Source of the DNA: Tateyamaria pelophila
GTDB lineage: Bacteria; Pseudomonadota; Alphaproteobacteria; Rhodobacterales; Rhodobacteraceae
Reading direction: 5' to 3'
Assembly: GCF_019966495.1 (NCBI RefSeq)
Contig: NZ_JAIMIA010000021.1
Coordinates: 1-64,000 of the forward strand
DNA length: 64,000 nt
Part shown: in pieces, positions 1 to 5,866 of the stretch
Position numbering within the stretch: position 1 is the stretch's first letter
How the letters are laid out: every line of letters starts with the position of its first letter
Position numbers and translations under genes: made by a program
Notes under the pieces: model-generated
What the model saw: the letters and a program-made list of their open reading frames with translations, nothing else
Databases searched by the model: none
What the model was told of the DNA's origin: nothing

Positions 1-77
1 CATGACCGCTGAGACATAATCAAGGGTGGGTCAAATCTCGGTGAAAATACCGGGTCACTTCTCAGCGAAAATCAACA
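1..77 (-). mobile_element. Terminal end of an IS21-like insertion sequence, rest off the left edge
   Basis: Read on the minus strand from 77 downwards, the sequence begins TGTTGATTTTCGCTGAG and contains two related repeat units, TTTCGCTGAGAAGTGACCC and TTTCACCGAGATTTGACCC. A TG/CA outer dinucleotide followed by tandem 'GAG-TGACCC' transposase-binding repeats is the usual architecture of IS21-family ends. The transposase pair (istA/istB) would lie beyond the left edge; an ATG at about 17 or 3 on the minus strand could begin istA. The junction at 77/78 falls inside a coding frame. Confidence 0.7.
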
Positions 78-185
78 CCAGAGCACCTTCTTGCCGGTGG
101 AGGCAGAGGCGCCGACGATGCTGATGATGGCCCAGATGTTCAGAACCAACAGGATCAGGCCCCCAATTCCATAAATCTCAAACAT
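72..185 (-). pseudogene. PLDc_N-type small membrane protein, truncated by the IS end
   Basis: The frame starts at ATG 185 behind a good AGGAGA ribosome site and encodes 37 residues: MFEIYGIGGLILLVLN, a hydrophobic stretch, then STGKKVLW. This matches the N-terminal half of the short PLDc_N (phospholipase/cardiolipin synthase N-terminal) membrane proteins, normally about 55-65 residues with a second hydrophobic helix after 'KVLW'. Here the frame runs into the IS-like end at 77 and stops two codons later, so the second helix is lost. An EcfG-type promoter lies upstream at 223-248, so the intact gene was probably stress-induced. The stump may still be transcribed. Confidence 0.65.
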
Positions 186-222
186 CTTTTCTCTCCTTGG
201 GTTGTTTCCAGTTCCTCAGAGG

Positions 223-248
223 AACGTCGCCGCGCGGTCCGGAGTTCC
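223..248 (-). promoter_or_regulatory. EcfG-type promoter for the truncated PLDc_N gene
   Basis: On the minus strand GGAAC (248-244), a 17-nt spacer and CGTT (226-223) match the alphaproteobacterial general-stress consensus GGAAC-N16/17-CGTT. The -10 lies 37 nt upstream of the ATG at 185. Confidence 0.7.
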
Positions 249-657
249 GCTGACGCTTTGTCAAAGTGGTCTTGTCACGCTTGTGTCCGGCAAAGCCGCA
301 ACCGCAATCCCGATAACCGTAGGGTCAAATTGGGCTTTCCGGGGCAGGACGCAGACCAAAATCTTTCCGCCGCCAAGGGGTCTTCTGGCCACGATACAGG
401 CAATGCGGCCATGACTGATGGCGATCACAGCGACCGGCGTGCAACCGCCCGGCAGCCACATTCAACATCTGCAATTGTCACCGGATCTGGAAAATTTGCA
501 GACTTACCGCGCCCTGACGCACAGCACGCCTGCACCGCAGAAGCGATAGGCTTGCCATGACCACGTGTTTGCCTTTCTCACCGGCACCCTTGACGGGACA
601 TGGGCATTGCAAGGATGATGAGCTCCAAAGTTTCGTTCGGAACACATAGGGCAAACA
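249..657. other. Intergenic region, no gene recognised
   Basis: Short overlapping frames on both strands here have no ribosome sites and no recognisable protein family. A GGAAC at 639-643 lacks a correctly spaced CGTT, so I could not assign a stress promoter to the following nepR gene. Confidence 0.5.
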
Positions 658-855
658 ATGACGCGGCAACGCAAGAAGGCAATCAATCAGGAAATCGATC
701 GCAACATGAAGCGGGCTTTCGAGGAACTTCTGCAAGAGCCGGTTCCCGACCGGTTTGCAGACCTGATCGAGCGTTTGCGCCAGGAAGAGACCACACCGCC
801 CGGTAGCGGAGCCGAAGACATATCCGACACAGGAAATTCATCGACAGATACCTGA
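658..855 (+). CDS. nepR: NepR family anti-sigma factor
   Basis: This 65-residue soluble protein has the NepR core: a helix around residues 10-25 (NQEIDRNMKRAFEELLQ), the EPVPDRF linker, then a second helix (ADLIERLRQEE). NepR binds the EcfG sigma factor and keeps it from RNA polymerase until phosphorylated PhyR, a sigma mimic, pulls it away. The charged, disordered tail is typical. The gene stands alone, about 2.9 kb from ecfG, and a second NepR-like frame sits directly before ecfG (3349-3519). No phyR is in the window. The ribosome site (AGGG) is weak and no EcfG promoter was found upstream. Confidence 0.85.
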   Translation: MTRQRKKAINQEIDRNMKRAFEELLQEPVPDRFADLIERLRQEETTPPGSGAEDISDTGNSSTDT

Positions 856-890
856 TGACGCCCAGGTATCCTGGCGCGATCATTTTTGTG

Positions 891-915
891 GGAACCAACG
901 CTTCTATTTTGCGTT
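891..915 (+). promoter_or_regulatory. EcfG-type promoter ahead of the PRC-barrel gene
   Basis: GGAAC (891-895), 16-nt spacer, CGTT (912-915). The next clear start codon is at 1184, so the transcript would carry an unusually long leader of about 260 nt, or it may specify a small RNA in between. A 31-codon frame from about 940 lacks a ribosome site. Confidence 0.65.
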
Positions 916-1183
916 AAATACAAACTGCTTCGGCCACATGCGCCACGTGCGAGGTGCGATCAACGCCGAGCACCGGGCCAGAATTCAAAGCGACCCGTTC
1001 GCGTGGAACACTCTGATCTGGATGTGGACATAGCGTGACAAGCGCCCAACGATCATCCGGGGACGTCGCAGTCGAGGGACGCAAATCCTGTTGCTACGCT
1101 GCCGAGATCGCACAGAGTTGCATCGTGAGGGGCGGCAAACTGCCCGAGACCATGTGACCTTGGGACTGGAGAAAGGTGATGCG

Positions 1184-1843
1184 ATGAAGATATCCGAAAT
1201 GATTGACGCCCCGGTTTTTGACCGCGACAGCGACAGAGAGATGGGTTCCGTCACTGATGCCCTGATCGACACGCTTACCGGCGACATTCCTTATGTCTTG
1301 ATAGACACCTCCATGGGACTGGGGCATGCTCCCGTTCTCGTTTCGCGCGACCGGTTCACACAGCGCGACGGACGCTGGAAAGTTCATATATCGGAGGAAG
1401 AGAGCCTGAGAAGCAAAGCTGAGGCTGATGAGCAGAGTACAACGCCACTGGATCTCAGTATGATGCCGCCCGCGCTGGTTGGCCCATTCGGTTATACCGT
1501 CTCGCCCGTCATGGCGAGCGCCCTTATCAACACTCTGACCGGCAAGAGCCGAAAAGAACGCCCTGCCATTGATCAATCTCATTCGGATTGGTTCTGGTTC
1601 GACACGCTGCATGGTCTACCGCTTTTTGATAGCTCCGGATCACTGGGGAATCTGGCGGATGTCATGGTGGATCCTGTACAGCTCGCCTGTCTGAGCCTTG
1701 TCGCACAAGGTGAGGATCGAACCTTGACCACGCATGACATGGGCACGTTGCGCCATGTTACCCGTGACGAAAACAGTATCATTCTCGAACTGTCCGATCC
1801 TCCGCCGTACTCAGCGCGCGCGATGATGTCCGGCCCAAGCTGA
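1184..1843 (+). CDS. PRC-barrel domain protein
   Basis: This soluble protein of 219 residues has two PRC-barrel-like halves. Residues 1-75 (MKISEMIDAPVFDRDSDREM, then a beta-rich part ending near KVHISEEE) carry the usual PRC opening. A second, less clear copy sits around residues 130-205 (DSSGSLGNLADVMVD). PRC-barrels are small beta folds found in photosynthetic reaction centre H subunits, RimM and many stress-induced soluble proteins. I chose ATG 1184 because GAGAAAGG precedes it, although the frame is open further upstream. An EcfG-type promoter lies upstream at 891-915. It converges on the DUF3140 gene with 7 nt between the stops. The precise role is unknown. Confidence 0.75.
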   Translation: MKISEMIDAPVFDRDSDREMGSVTDALIDTLTGDIPYVLIDTSMGLGHAPVLVSRDRFTQRDGRWKVHISEEESLRSKAEADEQSTTPLDLSMMPPALVGPFGYTVSPVMASALINTLTGKSRKERPAIDQSHSDWFWFDTLHGLPLFDSSGSLGNLADVMVDPVQLACLSLVAQGEDRTLTTHDMGTLRHVTRDENSIILELSDPPPYSARAMMSGPS

Positions 1844-1850
1844 CCCTGCC

Positions 1851-2210
1851 TCAGGCGCTTTCGCGGCAGCCATCCGACTTGAGCGGATCGTGCCCCCAGT
1901 TCATCAGCGAGTAGCGCCAATTGCTACTCTCTGCGTGGTCGTCGGGGCCGCCTTGGGTGCAATGACGTTTGATATACCCTACAACCTTGGCCATGTGAGA
2001 CCACTGATCCTCTGATAAATCATCCTTATTGGTGCGCTTGATTGTGATTATGCGCTTGCCCGATGCGCGCCCAGTCGAGGAGGCATCACCGGTGTCGCCC
2101 ACGGACTTGCTTTCCTTTGTCTCCAGCCAATCCTCGATCTGCGACGGACTCATGTTCACAAGCTCCTGGAACTCATTCCAGATTTCCAGGTTCGATTTTG
2201 ATGAGGACAT
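1851..2210 (-). CDS. DUF3140 family protein
   Basis: This protein of 119 residues matches DUF3140: an N-terminal helical part (NEFQELVNMSPSQIEDWLET), the ESKSVG motif near residue 33, a basic GKRIITIKR segment, and the characteristic C-terminal HMAKVVGYIKRH and RYSLMNWGHDP motifs. DUF3140 proteins are small cytoplasmic proteins of unknown function, often near general-stress genes. I chose ATG 2210 because CAGGAAA precedes it and it begins MSSSKSN; the longer frame adds an unconserved tail. A near-consensus stress promoter (TGAAC instead of GGAAC) lies at 2244-2269. Confidence 0.8.
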   Translation of the reverse strand: MSSSKSNLEIWNEFQELVNMSPSQIEDWLETKESKSVGDTGDASSTGRASGKRIITIKRTNKDDLSEDQWSHMAKVVGYIKRHCTQGGPDDHAESSNWRYSLMNWGHDPLKSDGCRESA

Positions 2211-2243
2211 GGTGATTTTTCCTGAGTTGATCGTCGAGAAACC

Positions 2244-2269
2244 AACGCGCCCGCGCCCCGGAAGGTTCA
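2244..2269 (-). promoter_or_regulatory. Imperfect EcfG-like promoter for the DUF3140 gene
   Basis: On the minus strand TGAAC (2269-2265), 17-nt spacer, CGTT (2247-2244). The -35 differs from GGAAC at the first base. The same TGAAC-N17-CGTT variant occurs before the VTT gene at 3306-3331. Confidence 0.4.
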
Positions 2270-2349
2270 ACAAACAATCCCGACCCGTTCAGAACCGTAG
2301 CGCCGGTAGGATGGTTTGCGGTCCATGGGTACATGGTTTCCAAACCTTG

Positions 2350-2692
2350 CTGAAAAAGCCCTTGCAAGACACTGCTATGATTTTTTGATTTCGACGGCAC
2401 ACTGATCGACACTGTGGTGGCGCCGGGCGATCATGGTGCCTAGCGGTCTAACAGACCTTCTGCACGGTCTGAACGCGGCGACGGGCGGCGCGATGCAGCA
2501 TCGCTGACCTCACGTCCGACCTGCCGGACACAGCACACTGGATCGCAGGATGCCATTGGGGGCGAGCGTCGGATACCTGACGGCACAGGGATGCATCTGT
2601 TAAGCAACACGCCTGAGGTGCAGAGCATCCTAGCTGCGACTGCGCAACAAGAGGCGTGGCTTGATGCCACGGTGTCTACACCAACTGCATGA
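2350..2692 (+). pseudogene. otsB: Remnant of a trehalose-6-phosphate phosphatase gene
   Basis: Three frames together spell an OtsB-like protein. LKKPLQDTAMIF at 2350-2379 is followed, after a T6 run that shifts the frame, by FDFDGTLID (HAD motif I, about 2384-2410). Next comes IMVPSGLTDLLHGLNAATGG in another frame (about 2430-2490), and then GGERRIPDGT with PEVQSILAATAQQEA (about 2560-2690). OtsB is a HAD phosphatase making trehalose from its 6-phosphate. This copy has several frameshifts, lacks the middle of the enzyme including motifs II-III, and is only about 340 nt long. Its end overlaps the convergent VTT gene. It cannot give an active enzyme. Confidence 0.7.
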
Positions 2693-3281
2693 TGCCCCAG
2701 ACTACTGCGGCCACCACCACAAGCCAAGGTATCAGGTATCGTTTCGGAATTCCGAATTCCGCGATCCGGGGCCCGACGATCTGGGCCAAAATCGCCAACC
2801 CGAAATAACGCAGACCGCGTGACAGCGCGATGGCAGAGATAAAAGTGATCACGTTCCCATGCGCAGCACCTGCTCCCAGTGTTGCCAGTTGCATCGGTGC
2901 AGGAGAGAAAGACACGAGAAATACAGTCCAGAACAAACCCTCCGATCCGAGTTTGTCACTCATGTTCACGAAGTCTTCTTCCAGACCAAGCATGGCCAGT
3001 GCCGGGCGGACAACCGGCTCCGCCAACCACGCCCCGGCCGCATAGAACAGCAGCGCCCCTCCAAGACATCCAATCCAGATCGCGGTCGCTATCGTCAACG
3101 CCTGCCTGGGATGGCCAACCATCAAAGGGGCAACGACGGTTTCCAGAGGAATCGGAACAACCGTACTTTCGGCAAATGACATCGCGGCCAATCCAGTGCG
3201 ATGCCTTGCCAGGCGGTCAAGAAATCCGTGGTCACTCTCTGCGGTACTATCTGTCACGATATGGCTCCGTCGGATGTACAT
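2676..3281 (-). CDS. VTT-domain (DedA/YqaA-like) inner-membrane protein
   Basis: This 201-residue membrane protein has four or five hydrophobic segments, including residues 65-95 (ATAIWIGCLGGALLFYAAGA) and a C-terminal helix ending GIMQLV. The ESTVVPIPLE motif near residue 40 is typical of the VTT/DedA fold, and its glutamate and proline residues are conserved in this superfamily of lipid scramblases and transporters. The small YqaA-like subgroup has about this length. It is divergent from the nepR-like/ecfG operon, and its possible promoter (3306-3331) overlaps that of ecfG on the opposite strand. Substrate unknown. Confidence 0.75.
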   Translation of the reverse strand: MYIRRSHIVTDSTAESDHGFLDRLARHRTGLAAMSFAESTVVPIPLETVVAPLMVGHPRQALTIATAIWIGCLGGALLFYAAGAWLAEPVVRPALAMLGLEEDFVNMSDKLGSEGLFWTVFLVSFSPAPMQLATLGAGAAHGNVITFISAIALSRGLRYFGLAILAQIVGPRIAEFGIPKRYLIPWLVVVAAVVWGIMQLV

Positions 3282-3298
3282 TTCGGGTCGTCTTCACA

Positions 3299-3324
3299 GG
3301 AACCAAACGCCGAAACATCGCGTT
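3299..3324 (+). promoter_or_regulatory. EcfG-type promoter of the nepR-like/ecfG/kinase operon
   Basis: GGAAC (3299-3303), 17-nt spacer, CGTT (3321-3324), 24 nt before the first ATG at 3349. It implies positive autoregulation of ecfG, as in other Alphaproteobacteria. Confidence 0.8.
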
Positions 3325-3331
3325 AGGTTCA
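3306..3331 (-). promoter_or_regulatory. Imperfect EcfG-like promoter for the VTT gene
   Basis: On the minus strand TGAAC (3331-3327), 17-nt spacer, CGTT (3309-3306), 24 nt before the ATG at 3281. It is interleaved with the plus-strand ecfG promoter, so the two would compete for the same stretch. Confidence 0.4.
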
Positions 3332-3348
3332 CCACAATCAGATTAAAC

Positions 3349-3519
3349 ATGATGGGAAAGATGGAACAGGCGCGCACGTCAAATACGGTACTCGGTCGTT
3401 CGGCGGCAATCAGCGCGCCGCTGAAGTCGGCATATTTTGCGTTGTGCAAGGATGCGCCTGTTCCGAAGTGTCTGGCAAAGCGCCTTGCGGCCTTGCGTGC
3501 GCGGTCCAAGGCTGCATGA
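3349..3519 (+). CDS. NepR-like small protein translationally coupled to ecfG
   Basis: This frame encodes 56 residues and ends one nucleotide before the ecfG ATG. Its C-terminal half, LKSAYFALCKDAPVPKCLAK followed by RLAALRARSK, has the NepR pattern of helix, (E/D)-P-V-P, helix, with one extra residue before the PVP. Its position is that of nepR in the classical nepR-ecfG operons of other Alphaproteobacteria. The N-terminus is variable, and ATGs at 3349, 3352 and 3361 are possible starts, none with a strong ribosome site. I infer that it is a diverged anti-sigma factor acting on the adjacent EcfG. An accidental frame cannot be excluded, but the tight coupling argues against it. Confidence 0.6.
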   Translation: MMGKMEQARTSNTVLGRSAAISAPLKSAYFALCKDAPVPKCLAKRLAALRARSKAA

Positions 3520-3520
3520 C

Positions 3521-4078
3521 ATGCGGTCGGTGCTGGATCCCAAGAAGGAGTTGGTGACCCATCTTGCTTTTCTCCGGGCGTCTGCGCTTTCCATGGTGGA
3601 TGATGTTTCAAAAGCGGACGACCTGGTACAGACCACCGTCGAAAAAGGCTGGCACAATATCCACCAGTTCGAACCTGGCACGAACATGCGCGCCTGGCTT
3701 TTCACGATCCTGCGCAATACTTACTACTCTGCCTTGCGCACGTCAGATCGCGAGGTGTGCGATACCGGTGGCCGCGCGGCGGCAAGTCTGGCTGAACATC
3801 CCGCCCATGACGGGCGTCTTGCCCTTGCCGACTTTCGGGCAGCGTTTGTGACCTTGCCAGCCGAACAACGGGAAGTCATCTTGTTGGTCGGCGCGCACGG
3901 GTTCAGCTATGAAGAGGCGGCGGAAATCTGTAATGTGGCGGTCGGAACCGTTAAAAGCCGGACAAATCGGGCCCGGCGCAGACTGGCGGAATTGTTGGAT
4001 TTTGAAATTGGCGGAAGCGTTTTGACAAGAGACAAGATGATGACTGCGGTGCTGAGCGGGCGAAACGCCGTATGGTGA
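3521..4078 (+). CDS. ecfG: General stress response sigma factor EcfG
   Basis: This ECF sigma factor of 185 residues has region 2 at about residues 12-75 (ADDLVQTTVEKGWHNIHQFE, then NMRAWLFTILRNTYYS) and region 4 at about 105-155 (LPAEQREVILLVGAHGFSYE, then VGTVKSRTNRARRRL). In Alphaproteobacteria EcfG directs RNA polymerase to GGAAC-N16/17-CGTT promoters once PhyR sequesters NepR. I chose ATG 3521 because it directly follows the nepR-like stop and gives the usual length. The gene has such a promoter itself at 3299-3324 and overlaps the kinase start by 7 nt. Eleven matching promoters lie within 20 kb, supporting the assignment. Confidence 0.9.
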   Translation: MRSVLDPKKELVTHLAFLRASALSMVDDVSKADDLVQTTVEKGWHNIHQFEPGTNMRAWLFTILRNTYYSALRTSDREVCDTGGRAAASLAEHPAHDGRLALADFRAAFVTLPAEQREVILLVGAHGFSYEEAAEICNVAVGTVKSRTNRARRRLAELLDFEIGGSVLTRDKMMTAVLSGRNAVW

Positions 4079-5805
4079 CCGAAACAGGCGACGCCCCCGT
4101 GCGACCGACTGCGACCGGTACATCCTTGTCGGGCCGGGTCGGAATTCTTCTGACATTGGCGCTTTTGCCCTTGGGATTGATTGCCGTCTTGCAGACGTTT
4201 GCCGCGATCGAGAACGCGCATAATACGTACCGTCAAAGCCTGACCGCGCAAACCACGCGCGCCGCACGACCCGAAGCGGCCTCGATCATGCGCGCCTTCG
4301 GCGTCGCACGGGGCCTGGCGGATGCAGTTCCCGCATTGCTGGCCGTTCCGGATCTGTGCGTCAGTACGATGCAGCGCGCGGTGGACGAGAGGCCGAGTAT
4401 GACCTTCGCAGGGTTTATCGACCTTGAACAAAAGACAACGTGCAATAGCCTGAATCGTCTTTTTGATTTCTCTGACAATCCTGACAGCGATCGCGTTTTT
4501 GCCGCAGGGCTTCCCGATATCACGTTCAATCCTGAGGGCAACGCGTCGGGGCAGGCGGTCGTCATCGTCAGCCAGCCTGTCCGGGGCGAAGACGGCGCTT
4601 TGAACGGTTTTGTCTCCCTGTCGTTCCCCACGATACCTCTTGCAGAAACGCGGGCGCGTGCCGAAGCCAATTCGGAACTGACACTCATCACCTTCAGCGG
4701 TGACGGGCGCATCCTGACATCCGGTCGCGACAGGGACGCGATTGCGCCGATGTTGCCTGCGGACGGGGACCTGAGCACGCTTGTCGGCACCGGGCAACGC
4801 GTGTTTTCCGCGGTTGCCACGGATGGCAAGCGACGCGATTACGCGCTGGCCCCCATCGTCGCAGGCAGCGCTTATGCGCTGGGGATATGGGACGAACCAC
4901 GCCTGAGAGGGTCCGACATTCCGGCGGTCCTCCGCGCGGCCGCTTTCCCGCTTCTGATGTGGTTGGCGAGCCTGATTGTCGCAATTGTCGCGTTGCGCCA
5001 CCAGGTCATCAAACCGATTCATACGCTTCGGATGCAGATGCGGAGCTTTGCTGATGGCCGTGCGGTGTTTCGCGCCAGTGCAATCAAAAACGCGCCGCGC
5101 GAATTGCAAGACATTGGCGACACTTTCGAACGTATGGCAGACAAGGTCATGCGCGATGAGGCCGACCTTGAAAACAAGGTATATGAACGTGAAATTCTGC
5201 TGCGCGAAGTGCACCACCGCGTGAAGAACAATCTTCAACTGATGTCTTCGATCATCAACATGCAAATCCGCCAACGCATGGGGCCAGAAGCCGAAGACGC
5301 GCTGCGCCGCGTGCAGGATCGCCTTGCAAGCCTCGCCAAGTTCCATCAGGACTTGTATGAAAGCTCGTCGCTGTCCCAATTGCGCGCGGATGAGCTTTTC
5401 GAAGATCTGGCACGCCAGACCATCAGCCTGAATGCGGACCCCCATAAAAAGGTCGATCTACGTCTCGATCTGGATCAAATCAAACTTGAACCCGATCAGG
5501 CCGGACCGCTGGCGATGCTTTTGACCGAGGCCCTGACCAATGCGATCAAACATGCAACCATGGAGTCGGATCGTACCATGTACGTCGCTGTGTCGATGAA
5601 ATGTGTCGAACAGGACGACAAGGGCATTATCACTCTACTCATAGAGAACCCATTGACCGGTGTAGACGAAAACAACGCACCCGCCGGCAGCGGCCTCGGA
5701 AAGCGATTGATCGCCGCGTTCGCCTCCCAGTTGGAGGGGCAGGTCGAGCAAGGGCCCAAGGATAATCGCTATATCGTGAAAGTCGTGTTCGCGCGATCTG
5801 TGTGA
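4072..5805 (+). CDS. Membrane sensor histidine kinase, HisKA_2/HWE type
   Basis: This 577-residue kinase begins with a transmembrane helix (about residues 22-45), an extracytoplasmic sensor part (about 46-285) and a second helix (about 290-310). A HAMP-like linker follows, then a HisKA_2 dimerisation domain with the phospho-acceptor histidine near residue 381 (REVHHRVKNNLQL). The ATPase domain has EALTNAIKHA as N-box near 480 and GSGLGKRL as G-box near 540. Kinases of this class phosphorylate PhyR in general-stress signalling. The start overlaps the ecfG stop, so the two are probably co-expressed. The likely pathway is kinase to PhyR to NepR to EcfG, with PhyR encoded elsewhere. The signal is unknown. 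Confidence 0.85.
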   Translation: MVTETGDAPVRPTATGTSLSGRVGILLTLALLPLGLIAVLQTFAAIENAHNTYRQSLTAQTTRAARPEAASIMRAFGVARGLADAVPALLAVPDLCVSTMQRAVDERPSMTFAGFIDLEQKTTCNSLNRLFDFSDNPDSDRVFAAGLPDITFNPEGNASGQAVVIVSQPVRGEDGALNGFVSLSFPTIPLAETRARAEANSELTLITFSGDGRILTSGRDRDAIAPMLPADGDLSTLVGTGQRVFSAVATDGKRRDYALAPIVAGSAYALGIWDEPRLRGSDIPAVLRAAAFPLLMWLASLIVAIVALRHQVIKPIHTLRMQMRSFADGRAVFRASAIKNAPRELQDIGDTFERMADKVMRDEADLENKVYEREILLREVHHRVKNNLQLMSSIINMQIRQRMGPEAEDALRRVQDRLASLAKFHQDLYESSSLSQLRADELFEDLARQTISLNADPHKKVDLRLDLDQIKLEPDQAGPLAMLLTEALTNAIKHATMESDRTMYVAVSMKCVEQDDKGIITLLIENPLTGVDENNAPAGSGLGKRLIAAFASQLEGQVEQGPKDNRYIVKVVFARSV

Positions 5806-5811
5806 GAGTTC

Positions 5812-5836
5812 GGAACCAATCACGGTGGACCACGTT
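5812..5836 (+). promoter_or_regulatory. EcfG-type promoter of the phospholipase D gene
   Basis: GGAAC (5812-5816), 16-nt spacer, CGTT (5833-5836), 30 nt before the ATG at 5867. It sits just after the kinase stop. Confidence 0.75.
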
Positions 5837-5866
5837 CTTTGATCACACGGAAAGGCGGCAAGCAGA

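Noticed and set aside
639-643. GGAAC upstream of nepR as a stress promoter
   Set aside because: No CGTT lies 16-17 nt downstream, and the ATG is within the would-be spacer.
1091-1183. Upstream start at 1091 for the PRC-barrel protein
   Set aside because: The extension is not PRC-like and has no ribosome site, whereas 1184 has GAGAAAGG and the conserved MKIS start.
3907-5445. A 512-codon open frame on the minus strand opposite the ecfG 3' end and the kinase gene
   Set aside because: It is the antisense shadow of a GC-rich gene; the plus strand has unmistakable HisKA_2 and ATPase motifs, and the shadow has no ribosome site or recognised domain.
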